Shown: piece after piece, positions 35,409 to 45,369 of the stretch
How the letters are laid out: every line of letters starts with the position of its first letter
How positions within the stretch are numbered: the first letter of the stretch is position 1
Notes under the pieces: generated by a model
Database searches by the model: none
What the model was told of the DNA's origin: nothing
Seen by the model: the letters and a program-made list of their open reading frames with translations, nothing else
Program-made: the position numbers and the translations under genes
From: Sphingomonas immobilis
GTDB taxonomy: Bacteria; Pseudomonadota; Alphaproteobacteria; Sphingomonadales; Sphingomonadaceae
Assembly (NCBI RefSeq): GCF_030580995.1
Contig: NZ_JAUQSZ010000001.1
Coordinates: 496,001-560,000 of the forward strand
Length of the DNA stretch: 64,000 nucleotides
Reading direction: 5' to 3'

Positions 35409-35764
35409 CGGCCACCTTCACGACGATCCTGGAGGGGCTGGAGGTCGTGATGGGCCTCGGCATCCATCCGCAGGAACTGGCCGCGCACCAGCGCGTGATC
35501 GTGTCGGTGCGTATGGACATCGACTATCCTGCGTCGCCGTCCGAGGATCGGATCGAGGAGGTGCTCGATTATGATTTCGTGCGCGAGGGCATCCGCGCGC
35601 TGGCGGCGAAGCGGCATTTCGCGCTGCAGGAAACGCTCTGCGAGGCGATCGCCGCCCTTTGCCTCGGCGACGCCCGCGTGCGGCAGGTGACGGTGCGCAC
35701 CAGCAAGCCCGACATCTACCCCGACGCCGCCGTCGGTTGCGAGATCGTACGCGGGCGGGGCTAA
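35405..35764 (+). CDS. folB: Dihydroneopterin aldolase family protein
   Basis: A 119-residue FolB-type protein. It forms 7,8-dihydro-6-hydroxymethylpterin in folate synthesis. Seen are GLGIHPQELAAHQRVIVSV, with the conserved Glu of the family, and LDYDFVREGIRAL, HFALQETLCEAIA and VRTSKPDIYPDA, all typical of dihydroneopterin aldolases. It overlaps the SDR stop by four bases (ATGA), completing a three-gene pterin operon. It is convergent with leuA, 25 bases away. Confidence 0.92.
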   Translation: MTATFTTILEGLEVVMGLGIHPQELAAHQRVIVSVRMDIDYPASPSEDRIEEVLDYDFVREGIRALAAKRHFALQETLCEAIAALCLGDARVRQVTVRTSKPDIYPDAAVGCEIVRGRG

Positions 35765-35789
35765 CCCGCCCGCGCATGATAGTAGCCGG

Positions 35790-37451
35790 TCAGGCGCGGT
35801 TCGCCGCCGACAGCACCGCGCGGACCGAGGCGGTAGCGATGTCCTCGTCGATGCCGACACCCCAAACGGTGCGGCCATCGCTCGTACGGCACTCGACATA
35901 GGCGGCGGCGCGCACGTCCGAGCCTTTGCCGATGGCATGCTCGACGTAATCCGCCACCTCGAGCTTCACCGCGAAGGCATCGTCGATCGCCGCGACCACG
36001 CTGGAAATGAGGCCGTTGCCGCGCCCACTGACCGAGTGATGCTCGCCGCCCGTTTCGATATCGCCGACAAACAGCCGCTCGCCATTGGGTGCGCGCGTCT
36101 CGTCATAGGCGCCGAGCGCGAAGCGGTCGGCGGGCTTGGCGAGGTACGTGTCCTCGAACCGGCCCCAGATATCGGCGGCGTTGAGCTCGCGGCTGGTCTC
36201 GTCCGCGAGCGCCTGGACGTGGCGGCTGAAATCGGCCTGCAGGCGCTTAGGCAGCTTGAGGCCCTTGTCCTGCTCGATCACCCAGGCGACGCCGCCCTTA
36301 CCCGATTGCGAGTTGACGCGGATCACCGCCTCGTAACTGCGGCCGAGATCGGCGGGGTCGATGGGCAAGTACGGGACTTCCCACAGTTCGTCGTTGCGCG
36401 CTTCCTGCGCGGCGAAGCCCTTCTTGATCGCATCCTGATGGCTGCCCGAGAAGGCCGTGAACACCAGCTCGCCGGCATAGGGGGTGCGCGGGTGGACGGG
36501 GAGTTGGGTGCAATATTGCACCGTGTTGACGATCTCGTCGATGTCCGAGAAGTCGAGGCCCGGCGACAGCCCCTGCGTGTACATATTGAGCGCGACCGTC
36601 ACGAGGTCGCAATTGCCGGTGCGCTCGCCATTGCCGAGCAGACAGCCCTCGACACGGTCGCCGCCCGCCATCAGCCCGAGCTCCGCCGCCGCGACGCCGG
36701 TGCCGCGGTCGTTGTGCGGATGCAGGCTGATGACCACGGACTCGCGGTTACGGATATGCTTGCAGAACCATTCGATCTGGTCGGCATAGATATTGGGCGT
36801 CGCCGCCTCGACCGTGGCGGGCAGGTTGAGGATCAGCGGGCGATCCGGCGTCGGCTGGAGGACGTCCATCACCGCCTCGCAAACCTCAACCGAGAAATCG
36901 AGTTCGGCTGTGGAGAAGGTTTCGGGCGAATATTCGAACAGCCAGTCGGTGCCGGGCTGCGCCGCCGCCTGATCGCGCAGCACCTTCACGCCGTCGACCG
37001 CGATCTGCTTGATCTCGTCGCGGGTCATGCCGAACACGATCTTGCGCCACGCCGGGCTGACGGCGTTGTAGAGGTGGACGATCGCCCTTGGCGCACCGCG
37101 CAAGGATTCGAAGCTCGTTTCGATCAGGTCGCGGCGCGATTGCGTGAGAACCTGAACGATGACGTCGTCGGGGATCCGCCCGGTCTTGACGAGACCGGAG
37201 ATGAAATCGAACTCGACCGCGCCTGCGCTCGGGAAGCCGACCTCGATCTCCTTGACGCCGACCTTGACGAGCAGATCGAACATGCGCGTCTTTTTCTCGG
37301 CGTCCATCGGATCGATCAGCGCCTGGTTGCCGTCGCGCAGATCGGTGGAGAGCCAGCGCGGCGGCTGGGTGATGGTGCGGCTCGGCCATTGCCGGTCAGG
37401 CAGATCGACCTGCGGGAAGGGGCGGTATTTTACGGAAGGATCGCGCAACAT
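35790..37451 (-). CDS. leuA: 2-Isopropylmalate synthase (LeuA type 2)
   Basis: A 553-residue enzyme catalysing the first committed step of leucine synthesis. The N-terminus [23 protein letters not shown] and [17 protein letters not shown] are diagnostic of the LeuA2 branch, as are [18 protein letters not shown] (metal site HPHND) and [13 protein letters not shown]. The C-terminal regulatory domain (about 430-553) has the leucine-binding fold expected for feedback control. The ATG at 37451 follows GAGAACC. The 140 bases upstream encode a leucine-rich leader peptide and alternative hairpins, pointing to transcriptional attenuation. No other leu genes are adjacent. Confidence 0.97.
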   Translation of the reverse strand: MLRDPSVKYRPFPQVDLPDRQWPSRTITQPPRWLSTDLRDGNQALIDPMDAEKKTRMFDLLVKVGVKEIEVGFPSAGAVEFDFISGLVKTGRIPDDVIVQVLTQSRRDLIETSFESLRGAPRAIVHLYNAVSPAWRKIVFGMTRDEIKQIAVDGVKVLRDQAAAQPGTDWLFEYSPETFSTAELDFSVEVCEAVMDVLQPTPDRPLILNLPATVEAATPNIYADQIEWFCKHIRNRESVVISLHPHNDRGTGVAAAELGLMAGGDRVEGCLLGNGERTGNCDLVTVALNMYTQGLSPGLDFSDIDEIVNTVQYCTQLPVHPRTPYAGELVFTAFSGSHQDAIKKGFAAQEARNDELWEVPYLPIDPADLGRSYEAVIRVNSQSGKGGVAWVIEQDKGLKLPKRLQADFSRHVQALADETSRELNAADIWGRFEDTYLAKPADRFALGAYDETRAPNGERLFVGDIETGGEHHSVSGRGNGLISSVVAAIDDAFAVKLEVADYVEHAIGKGSDVRAAAYVECRTSDGRTVWGVGIDEDIATASVRAVLSAANRA

Positions 37452-37498
37452 TTGCGGGTTCTCGCTGACTGGAATGACGGGAATGTGTCAGGCCCTCA

Positions 37499-37549
37499 GG
37501 CGCGCCGCGCGGGAAACCGCGCAGGGGTTCGTTCGCGCCTAAGGGCGCG
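37499..37549 (-). promoter_or_regulatory. Mutually exclusive hairpins of a leucine attenuator
   Basis: On the minus strand, CGCGCC at 37549-37544, within the leader's last codons, can pair with GGCGCG at 37539-37534. That same GGCGCG can instead pair with CGCGCC at 37504-37499, enclosing a perfect GCGCGG-TTTC-CCGCGC hairpin (37522-37507). A ribosome stalled on the Leu codons would cover the first arm and change the folding. There is no T-run, so the stop mechanism is uncertain. Confidence 0.5.
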
Positions 37550-37586
37550 TAAGTCGAAGCAGGAGAAGGCCGGTCCGGGTCGTCAT
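37539..37586 (-). CDS. leuL: Leucine-rich leader peptide of leuA
   Basis: A 15-residue frame, [15 protein letters not shown], has five leucines in six consecutive codons (CTT CTC CTG CTT CGA CTT). It lies 88 bases upstream of leuA on the same strand. GGGA precedes the ATG by about 6 bases. Leader peptides rich in leucine in front of leuA are the known hallmark of ribosome-mediated attenuation and have been described for leuA in alphaproteobacteria. The alternative hairpins immediately downstream (37499-37549) support the same reading. Confidence 0.7.
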   Translation of the reverse strand: MTTRTGLLLLRLTRP

Positions 37587-37635
37587 CTGCGATCCCGATA
37601 GCGCGGGCGTGGTCAGGAAGTCCAGCGCGTATCGG

Positions 37636-38250
37636 TCATTTCCGCGCAAACAGCCCGTCGATGCGGCTATCGGGCAGAAACCACAGGATCGCGACGATCA
37701 CCGCGCAGCCGATTCCCGCCCAGGGCGACAGAAAGGTGAGGGCGACGCCGAGCAGGTAGAGTGCGGTGGCGAACAGTCCCTTCCGGCTGCTCGACACATG
37801 ATAGGCCTCGGCCGCCGCGCCCTGCTTTCCGGTGCGCCGGATCACCGCTTGCAGCCAGGTATAGGCGACGGCAGGAAACAGCATCGTCGCGAGGTACAGC
37901 CATGTCGTCTCGCGGCTGAAACGATGCTCGCCGAGATAGGACGTCGAGAACGGCACCAGCGACAGCGCGAACAGCAGCAGCATGTTCGACCAGACGAGCC
38001 CGTTCGTCACCCGCGTCGCATGGCTGAACAGCCGGTGATGGTTGACCCAGTAGATCGCGACATAGGCATAGCTCAGGACATAGGCCAGGAAGATGGGCCA
38101 CAGCGTCCACAGCTTCGCCATGTTTTCCGACAGCGGCGGGTGCAGTTCCAGCACCATGATCGTCACGATGATGGCGATGACGCCGTCCGAAAACGCCTCC
38201 ACGCGGCCGACGCCGGGGCGGCCTTCCTGTTCGGACGGCGCTTCGCTCAC
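37636..38250 (-). CDS. TMEM175-family (DUF1211) potassium channel-like protein
   Basis: A 204-residue membrane protein with six predicted hydrophobic segments. The first carries [21 protein letters not shown], which contains the RxxxFSD motif that defines the TMEM175/DUF1211 family. Bacterial members are tetrameric, potassium-permeable channels with one six-helix repeat, which matches the length here. The start is GTG 38250, overlapping the stop of the YceI gene (GTGA), so the two are coupled. A role in potassium leak or membrane potential is inference from the family. Confidence 0.9.
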   Translation of the reverse strand: MSEAPSEQEGRPGVGRVEAFSDGVIAIIVTIMVLELHPPLSENMAKLWTLWPIFLAYVLSYAYVAIYWVNHHRLFSHATRVTNGLVWSNMLLLFALSLVPFSTSYLGEHRFSRETTWLYLATMLFPAVAYTWLQAVIRRTGKQGAAAEAYHVSSSRKGLFATALYLLGVALTFLSPWAGIGCAVIVAILWFLPDSRIDGLFARK

Positions 38251-38876
38251 TGTTGCTCGAACGCGGCGTTGATGACGAGCACGGTCTCGTCCGACACCAT
38301 CGGCACGTACTTGCTCACGCCGAAATCGGAACGCTTGAAGGTCATGCGGCCGAGGAAGCCGATCGAGAATTTCTTGCTCATCGGGTTGGTCGCCGCGCCG
38401 AACAGCTTGGCGCGGAACGACACCGGCTTGGTGACGCCGTGCAGCGTGAGGTTGCCATCGACCGAAACCGCGTCCTTGCCGAGTGGCGTCACCTTGGTCG
38501 CGTGGAACGTGGCGGTCGGGAACTTGGCGGCGTCGAGCCAGTCGGCGGCCTTCAGCTCGCCGGTCAGCACGTCGCTGGTCGTCTGTACGCTGGCGACGGG
38601 GATGGTCACGTCGAGCTTCGTCGCCTCGGGCTTGGCGGGATCGACCGTCATCGTCCCGCTCGCGCCGGAGAAGGTGCCGGCGAAGGGCGAGATGCCGAAA
38701 TGGCTGACGCTGAACGTCACCTGGGTGTGATTGGGCTCGACCGCATAGGTGCCGGCCTTCACGTCGGCGGCGGTGCCGCTGCCGTGCAGCATGTCGGCGG
38801 GCGGCGTCATCTGCGCGAGCGCGGGGGCGGTGAGCAGCAGGGCTGCGGCGGCGAACAGGGCTTTGGATCGCATCAT
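38247..38876 (-). CDS. YceI-family periplasmic lipid-binding protein (copy 1)
   Basis: A 209-residue exported protein: signal peptide [21 protein letters not shown], then a YceI lipocalin-like barrel. Family segments seen are [52 protein letters not shown] and the [20 protein letters not shown] end. YceI proteins bind long polyisoprenoid chains in the periplasm. CGGAGACCCG sits before the first of two ATGs. It overlaps the TMEM175-like gene and lies 83 bases after a second yceI on the same strand, suggesting a paralogous pair from duplication. Confidence 0.92.
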   Translation of the reverse strand: MMRSKALFAAAALLLTAPALAQMTPPADMLHGSGTAADVKAGTYAVEPNHTQVTFSVSHFGISPFAGTFSGASGTMTVDPAKPEATKLDVTIPVASVQTTSDVLTGELKAADWLDAAKFPTATFHATKVTPLGKDAVSVDGNLTLHGVTKPVSFRAKLFGAATNPMSKKFSIGFLGRMTFKRSDFGVSKYVPMVSDETVLVINAAFEQQ

Positions 38877-38959
38877 CGGGTCTCCGGGTTGGACCGTGCC
38901 TAGCTGGGCGACCCGCGCCGCGGCGTCAAACGCCGATGCGGCAACGGATCGTTTCGCAA

Positions 38960-39577
38960 TCAATCCGCATCGAACCCGGCGTTGATCACCAGATCGACAT
39001 TGTCGGACACGAGCGGGATGTTCGCGCCCATGCCGAAGGCGCTGCGCTTGATGCTGGTGGTGGCGGCGAAGCCGATCGCCATCTTCTTCTCGCCCCAGAA
39101 CGTCTTGCCCGCGCCGATGAAGCGCGCCTTGAGCGTTACCGGTTTCGTCACGCCGTGCAGGGTGAGCGTACCCGCGATGGTCGCGGTCGCCGGGCCGGTC
39201 GGCGTGACCTTGGTCGAGGTGAAGGTCGCGGTGGGGAATTTCGCCGCATCGAAGAAATCCGGGCCCTTCAGATGCGCGTCGAGATCGGGGACCGTCGTCA
39301 GCACCTTGTCGATCGCGAAGGTGACGCTGACCTTGGAATTGGCCGGGCGCTTCGTGTCGAGCGTCAGCGTGCCGGTCGGATTGGTGAACTGGCCGGTGTA
39401 ATAGGTCCAGCCGAGGTGCGTGACGGTGAACAGCGCCTGCGTGTGCGTCGGCTCGATCTTGTACTTGCCCGAGGTCGCGATCTTCGGATCGGGCTTGCCT
39501 GGCGCCTCGACCGGCAGCGTCATCTGCGCGGCAGCAGGGGCGGCCAGGAACAGCAGCAGGGCAGGGGCGGTGCGCAT
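38960..39577 (-). CDS. YceI-family periplasmic lipid-binding protein (copy 2)
   Basis: A 205-residue exported protein with signal peptide MRTAPALLLFLAAPAAAQ. The YceI barrel follows: [57 protein letters not shown] and TSIKRSAFGMGANIPLVSD. It resembles its downstream neighbour closely in motif order but differs in many positions, so the duplication is not recent. GGGAGAGAGACA precedes the ATG. A hairpin lies just upstream at 39601-39628. Likely role is binding or transport of polyisoprenoids, as known for the family. Confidence 0.92.
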   Translation of the reverse strand: MRTAPALLLFLAAPAAAQMTLPVEAPGKPDPKIATSGKYKIEPTHTQALFTVTHLGWTYYTGQFTNPTGTLTLDTKRPANSKVSVTFAIDKVLTTVPDLDAHLKGPDFFDAAKFPTATFTSTKVTPTGPATATIAGTLTLHGVTKPVTLKARFIGAGKTFWGEKKMAIGFAATTSIKRSAFGMGANIPLVSDNVDLVINAGFDAD

Positions 39578-39600
39578 TGTCTCTCTCCCAGAAACGACGA

Positions 39601-39628
39601 CGGCACCGTGCGCGATGGCACGGTGCCG
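39601..39628. repeat. Inverted repeat upstream of yceI copy 2
   Basis: CGGCACCGTG (39601-39610) and CACGGTGCCG (39619-39628) form a perfect ten-pair stem with an eight-base loop, 23 bases upstream of the ATG. It could be an operator, or the transcript end of ilvC read-through. A second structured stretch, GCGCCGGC/GCCGGCCGGG near 39683-39707, lies beside it. Confidence 0.45.
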
Positions 39629-39712
39629 CGTCAATTGCTTCCGGTAGGCGGCGCGTCGGACCCGGCAAAGCCGGCTCCTGTGCGCCGGCTTCGCCGTGCC
39701 GGCCGGGCTTGC

Positions 39713-39744
39713 GTGAGTCAGGCTGGCGCTGCCGCCTGACTCAC
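39713..39744 (-). terminator. Hairpin after ilvC
   Basis: GTGAGTCAGGC (39713-39723) pairs perfectly with GCCTGACTCAC (39734-39744), nine bases beyond the ilvC stop codon. Eleven pairs and a ten-base loop, but no T-run on the minus strand. Confidence 0.55.
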
Positions 39745-39752
39745 GCCGCGCC

Positions 39753-40892
<1,140 letters not shown>

Positions 40893-40906
40893 TCAGTCCG
40901 TTGGAA

Positions 40907-41419
40907 TTAGCTGCCGTTGCCCCGCGCGATCGCGACGATGCCGGTGCGGGCGACCTCGATCAGGCCGATCTCGCGCATCAGGCCGATGAACGTGTCGATC
41001 TTCTCGCGCCCGCCCGTCACCTCGAACACGAAGCTGGAGGTGGTCGCGTCGATCACGCGCGCACGGTAGACCTCGGCAAGGCGCAGCGCCTCGACGCGGT
41101 GATCGCCCACGCCGCGCACCTTGATGAGCGCCAGCTCGCGCTCGACATGCGCGCCGAGCGCGGTGAGGTCGGTCACCGAATGCACCGGCACCAGCCGGTC
41201 GAGCTGCGCGAGGATCTGCTCCATCACGTGATCCGACGCGGAGGTGACGATGGTGATGCGGCTCACCGCCTGATCCTGCGTCACGTCGGACACGGTCAGG
41301 CTCTCGATGTTATAGCCGCGCGCGGTGAACAGCCCCGCGATCCGCGCGAGGATGCCCGGCTCGTTGTCGACCATGATCGCCAGCGTATGCGGGCGCGCGA
41401 TTTCCTGGGTAATGTGCAT
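40907..41419 (-). CDS. ilvN: Acetolactate synthase small (regulatory) subunit
   Basis: A 170-residue regulatory subunit (IlvH/IlvN type). The N-terminal ACT domain shows HTLAIMVDNEPGILARIAGLF and ARGYNIESLTVSDV, and the C-terminal domain ends with FIGLMREIGLIEVARTGIVAIARG. It binds the large subunit IlvB, raises its activity and confers feedback inhibition by valine. The ATG at 41419 gives MHITQEIARPH. It lies 111 bases downstream of ilvB, with a palindromic repeat filling that gap. Confidence 0.96.
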   Translation of the reverse strand: MHITQEIARPHTLAIMVDNEPGILARIAGLFTARGYNIESLTVSDVTQDQAVSRITIVTSASDHVMEQILAQLDRLVPVHSVTDLTALGAHVERELALIKVRGVGDHRVEALRLAEVYRARVIDATTSSFVFEVTGGREKIDTFIGLMREIGLIEVARTGIVAIARGNGS

Positions 41420-41430
41420 GATGCTATTCC

Positions 41431-41516
41431 GTCGCCCCGGCGTAGGCCGGGGCCGTTGGGTTGTTGGGCTGACGGTCCGCGTCAAACGCGGCGGCCCCGG
41501 CCTGCGCCGGGGCGAC
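41431..41516. repeat. Inverted repeat, family C, between ilvB and ilvN
   Basis: GTCGCCCCGGCGTAGGCCGG and five more bases (41431-41455) match the reverse complement of 41492-41516 with one mismatch over 25 bases. A lone relative of one arm occurs at 53212-53240. It lies entirely between ilvB and ilvN. Confidence 0.8.
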
Positions 41517-41530
41517 GAAGATTGTGCTCA

Positions 41531-43288
41531 TCACACCAGCGCCTTCGCGCTGTCGTCCATCTCGCCCGAGACTTCGCTCGCCTGCAGCAGCATGTCGGTA
41601 TGCGCCGCGCCCGACGGGATCATCGGGAAGCAATTCGCGAGCTGCGCCACGCGGCAATCGACCATCACCGGGCCGTCATAGGCCAGCATGTCGGCGATGC
41701 CGCTTTCGAGCTGGTCCGGCCCCTCGATGCAGATGCCCTTCCAGCCGTACGCTTCGGCCAGCTTCACGAAATCGGGCAGCGCGTCCGAATAGCTCTCGGC
41801 ATAGCGGCTGGCATAGGTCAGCTCCTGCCACTGGCGGACCATGCCCATATATTGATTGTTGAGGATGAAGATCTTCACCGGCAGCCGGTATTGCGTGGCC
41901 GTCCCGAGCTCCTGGATGTTCATCTGGATGCTCGCCTCGCCGGCGATGTCGATCACCAGCGCGCCGGGATTGCCGATCTGCGCGCCGATCGCGGCGGGCA
42001 GGCCGTAGCCCATCGTGCCGAGCCCGCCCGACGTCAGCCACTTGTTCGGCCCCTCGAACCCGAAATGCTGCGCGGCCCACATCTGATGCTGGCCGACCTC
42101 GGTGGTGATGATCGGGCTCTTGCGGTGCGTCGCCTCCCACAGGGCGCGGATCGCGGCCTGCGGCATGATCTCCGCTTTGTTCTCCGGGAAATCGAGGCTG
42201 CGCACCTCGCGCCAGCCCTTGATGCGCCGCCACCATTCGGCGAGATCCGGCTTGGGATGCCGCCGCGACTTGTAGACGCGGACCATGTCCTCGAGCGCGC
42301 GGCCCACGTCCGCCACGATCGGCAGATCGACGCGCACGTTCTTGTTGATCGACGAGCGATCGATATCGACGTGGATCTTGCGGCTGTTGGGGCTGAACGC
42401 ATCCAGCCGCCCGGTCACGCGATCATCGAAGCGCGCGCCGAGGCAGAGGATGAGGTCCGCCTGGTTCATCGCGTAATTGGCTTCGTAGGTGCCGTGCATG
42501 CCGAGCATGCCGAGCCACTGGTCCGAACTCGCCGGGAACGCGCCGAGGCCCATCAGCGTCGAGGTGACGGGCGCGCCGGTGATCCGCGCGAGCTCGCGCA
42601 GCAACTGGCTCGCGCCGGGGCCGGCATTGATGATGCCGCCGCCGGTGTAGAGGATCGGGCGCTCGGCCGCGGCGAGCATATCCATCGCCTGCTCGATCAG
42701 CGTGGGCTCGGCCTTCACCTGCGGGCGGTAGGTCTTGTGGACGGTCGCGACCGGGGTGCCGGTGCCCTTGGTGAACCTGGCCGTCGCGACCTGCACGTCC
42801 TTGGGGATATCGACCACGACCGGGCCGGGGCGGCCCGAGGTGGCGATATGGAACGCCTCGTTGATGACATCGGCGAGGATCGCCGGGTCTTTCACCAGAT
42901 AATTGTGCTTGGTGCAGTGGCGTGTGATGCCGACCGTATCGGCTTCCTGGAAAGCATCGGTGCCGATCAGCGCCGTCGGCACCTGGCCGGTGATGACGAC
43001 CATCGGGATCGAATCCATCAGCGCGTCGGTGATGCCGGTGACGGCATTGGTCGCGCCGGGGCCGGAGGTGACGAGCACCACGCCGGGCTTGCCGGTCGAA
43101 CGCGCATAGCCCTCCGCCGCGTGCGTCGCCGCCTGTTCGTGGCGGACGAGGATGTGTTTGATCCGCTGCGAGCGGAACATCGCGTCGTAGATCGGCAGGA
43201 CGGCGCCGCCCGGATAGCCGAACACGACTTCCACACCGAGATCGCACAGCGTCTCGATCAGGATATCGGCTCCACTCAACTCGGCCAC
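41531..43288 (-). CDS. ilvB: Acetolactate synthase large (catalytic) subunit
   Basis: A 585-residue ThDP-dependent enzyme making acetolactate or acetohydroxybutyrate, the first common step in Val, Leu and Ile synthesis. The catalytic Glu lies in LVRHEQAATHAAEGYARSTG (about residue 50). The FAD-type central domain follows, and the ThDP motif runs from DIAGEASIQMNIQELGTA to the ILNNQYMGMVRQWQEL region. The start is GTG 43288 with AAAGGAG upstream. An 11-codon frame (43291-43326) precedes it but has few branched-chain codons, so it is not an attenuator like that of leuA. Confidence 0.97.
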   Translation of the reverse strand: MAELSGADILIETLCDLGVEVVFGYPGGAVLPIYDAMFRSQRIKHILVRHEQAATHAAEGYARSTGKPGVVLVTSGPGATNAVTGITDALMDSIPMVVITGQVPTALIGTDAFQEADTVGITRHCTKHNYLVKDPAILADVINEAFHIATSGRPGPVVVDIPKDVQVATARFTKGTGTPVATVHKTYRPQVKAEPTLIEQAMDMLAAAERPILYTGGGIINAGPGASQLLRELARITGAPVTSTLMGLGAFPASSDQWLGMLGMHGTYEANYAMNQADLILCLGARFDDRVTGRLDAFSPNSRKIHVDIDRSSINKNVRVDLPIVADVGRALEDMVRVYKSRRHPKPDLAEWWRRIKGWREVRSLDFPENKAEIMPQAAIRALWEATHRKSPIITTEVGQHQMWAAQHFGFEGPNKWLTSGGLGTMGYGLPAAIGAQIGNPGALVIDIAGEASIQMNIQELGTATQYRLPVKIFILNNQYMGMVRQWQELTYASRYAESYSDALPDFVKLAEAYGWKGICIEGPDQLESGIADMLAYDGPVMVDCRVAQLANCFPMIPSGAAHTDMLLQASEVSGEMDDSAKALV

Positions 43289-43368
43289 AGTCAGTCTCCT
43301 TTCGCGAGGGCGCCCCTTAGCACCATCGGAGCGGCGCTGCTAATCGCATCAAATATGCGCGTCAACAC

Positions 43369-44292
43369 CTAATATTGTAATAAAGTTGCTATTTGATCTA
43401 TTTGTTCGTTCGTATCTGTCGAATGAGAGCGAATCCAAGCGGCGGGAGGCTGATTTCGAAACCAGGTGTACTGGCGCTTGGCATATTGGCGGCTGGCGGT
43501 GGCGCCGCGGGTTGTCGCCGTCGCGATGTCGATCTCGCCCGACAGGAGCGCGGCGATCTCCGCCACGCCGATCGCGCGGCGCACCGGCGCGTCGGGCGGC
43601 ACGTCGGCGCGGGCAAGCAGGGCGGTGACTTCCACCTGACCGTCGCGGGCCATCGTTTCGAAACGCGCTTCGATCCGCGCGTTGAGCCAGTCGCGATCGG
43701 GCAGCAGGATGAGCGCGGCGAGGGCGATCTCCGCGCCGATCCCGCCGATCTTGGCACCGCGCCAGTCGGCGATCGACCGGCCGGTCGAGCGCATCGTCTC
43801 CAGCGCCCGCGCGACGCGCGTCGTGTCGGCGGGGTTGAGCGCGGCGGCCATTTCGGGATCGAGCGTCGCGAGCTGGGCGTGCGCCTCCGCGACCGCCAGC
43901 GCGCGCACCTCGGCGCGGATGCCCGCATCGATCGGCGGGACGGGCGCGATGCCGTCAAGCAATGTACGCAGATACAGGCCCGTCCCCCCGACGAGGATCG
44001 GCAGCTTGCCCGCCGCGTGCGCCGCCGCGATTTCCGCGCGCGCCTCACTCGCCCAGCGCGCGGCGGAATAGCCGAGGTCAGCCCCGTCGACATGCCCGAA
44101 CAGCCGGTGTGGCGCGCGCGCCTCCTCGTCGGGAGACGGTCGCGCGGAGACGACGCGCAGGTCGCGATAGACCTGCGCGGAATCGGCGTTGATCACGACG
44201 CCGTCATGCTTCTCCGCCAGCGCGACGGCGAGCGCGGACTTGCCGCTCGCGGTCGGTCCTGCAATGAGCGCGACCTTCGGGAGATTGGTCAT
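43369..44292 (-). CDS. miaA: tRNA dimethylallyltransferase
   Basis: A 307-residue enzyme that prenylates A37 in tRNAs reading codons that begin with U. Walker [16 protein letters not shown] is at residues 10-24; then come [38 protein letters not shown] and [14 protein letters not shown]. The C-terminal [14 protein letters not shown] is the tRNA-binding signature. ATG 44292 gives [13 protein letters not shown]. It is divergent from serB, with a palindromic repeat between them, and is followed by ilvB on the same strand 81 bases on. Confidence 0.97.
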   Translation of the reverse strand: MTNLPKVALIAGPTASGKSALAVALAEKHDGVVINADSAQVYRDLRVVSARPSPDEEARAPHRLFGHVDGADLGYSAARWASEARAEIAAAHAAGKLPILVGGTGLYLRTLLDGIAPVPPIDAGIRAEVRALAVAEAHAQLATLDPEMAAALNPADTTRVARALETMRSTGRSIADWRGAKIGGIGAEIALAALILLPDRDWLNARIEARFETMARDGQVEVTALLARADVPPDAPVRRAIGVAEIAALLSGEIDIATATTRGATASRQYAKRQYTWFRNQPPAAWIRSHSTDTNEQIDQIATLLQY

Positions 44293-44305
44293 ATGCTCCC
44301 AACCT

Positions 44306-44374
44306 CCGTTCGCCCTGAGCGAAGTCGAAGGGCATGGGCATCCCATGTGCTTCGACTGCGCTCAGCACGAACGG
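44306..44374. repeat. Palindromic repeat, family B, copy 1 (before serB)
   Basis: CCGTTCGCCCTGAGCGAAGT continues to 44338 and is mirrored, imperfectly, by an arm ending GCTCAGCACGAACGG at 44374. It sits between the divergent starts of miaA and serB. Confidence 0.85.
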
Positions 44375-44391
44375 TGAATTGAGGAGCGCGC

Positions 44392-45273
44392 ATGTTCATC
44401 GCCACTTTGATAGCACCGGGCCGCCTGACCGCAGCCGATATTTCGAACGCGCGCGATCGGCTCGCCGCCGCCGAATGCGCACCGGTCGCGTGGGAATGGC
44501 TCGACGAAGGCGACGCCGCCGACATCGCCTTCCGCACCGCGCCCGATGCGGCACGCACGGCACTGGAGGGCGTGTTCGCGGGCGTCGACGTGGTGGTGCA
44601 GTCCAATCACGCGCGCCAGAAGGCGCTGCTCGTCGCCGATATGGACTCCACCATGATCACCGTCGAATGTATCGACGAACTCGCCGATTATGCCGGCATC
44701 AAGCCGCAGATCGCCGCCATCACCGAGGCGGCGATGCGCGGCGAGCTCGATTTCGAAGGCGCGCTCGATGCCCGCGTCGCGCTGCTGAAGGGCCTGTCCG
44801 AGAGCGTGATCGAGACTTGCCTTGCCGAGCGCGTGCGCGACATGGGCGGCGCGGAAACCCTCATCAGGACGTTCCGCGCGCGCGGCGGCACCGCGATCCT
44901 CGTCTCGGGCGGCTTCACCCGCTTCGCCGAGCCGGTCGCGGCGCGGCTGGGCTTCAACCGTGCGGTCGCCAACCGGCTGGAGCTGGCGGACGGGGCGCTG
45001 AGCGGCACCGTGACCAAGCCGATCGTCGGCGCGCAGACCAAGCTCGACACGCTGCAGGCCGCGACCGCCGAACTGGGTCTGTCGCCCGCGCAGACGCTCG
45101 CGGTGGGCGACGGCGCCAACGATCTCGCGATGATCGGGGCGGCGGGGCTGGGCGTGGCCTATCATGCCAAGCCCGTCGTCGCGGCGGCGGCGGCGGCGCG
45201 GATCGACCACAATGATCTGACCGCGCTGCTCTACGCGCAGGGGATTCCGAAGAGCGAGTGGGTTATTTCATAA
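44392..45273 (+). CDS. serB: Phosphoserine phosphatase
   Basis: A 293-residue HAD-family phosphatase making L-serine from phosphoserine. An N-terminal ACT-like domain (about 1-75) precedes the HAD core with nucleophile motif VADMDSTMITVECIDELAD, motif II ILVSGGFTRFAEP, and the GDGANDLAMIGAAGLGVAYHAKP motifs III/IV. GAGGAG lies eight bases before the ATG. The gene is bracketed exactly by two copies of repeat family B (44306-44374 and 45275-45358). It is convergent with a SPOR-domain gene. Confidence 0.96.
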   Translation: MFIATLIAPGRLTAADISNARDRLAAAECAPVAWEWLDEGDAADIAFRTAPDAARTALEGVFAGVDVVVQSNHARQKALLVADMDSTMITVECIDELADYAGIKPQIAAITEAAMRGELDFEGALDARVALLKGLSESVIETCLAERVRDMGGAETLIRTFRARGGTAILVSGGFTRFAEPVAARLGFNRAVANRLELADGALSGTVTKPIVGAQTKLDTLQAATAELGLSPAQTLAVGDGANDLAMIGAAGLGVAYHAKPVVAAAAAARIDHNDLTALLYAQGIPKSEWVIS

Positions 45274-45274
45274 T

Positions 45275-45358
45275 CCGTTCGTGCTGAGCGAAGTCGAAGC
45301 ACGTGTCCCGAGTGCTGGTGTTCCTGGCACGTCCTTCGACTTCGCTCAGGACGAACGG
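45275..45358. repeat. Palindromic repeat, family B, copy 2 (after serB)
   Basis: CCGTTCGTGCTGAGCGAAGT at 45275 is mirrored by an arm ending TTCGCTCAGGACGAACGG at 45358. It begins two bases after the serB stop and lies 11 bases before the end of the convergent SPOR gene. Confidence 0.85.
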
Positions 45359-45369
45359 GTAGGGGAGGC

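Noticed and set aside
43291..43326. Eleven-residue frame before ilvB considered as an attenuator leader
   Set aside because: It encodes MVLRGALAKGD, with only a few branched-chain codons and no alternative hairpins, so it is not comparable to the leuA leader.
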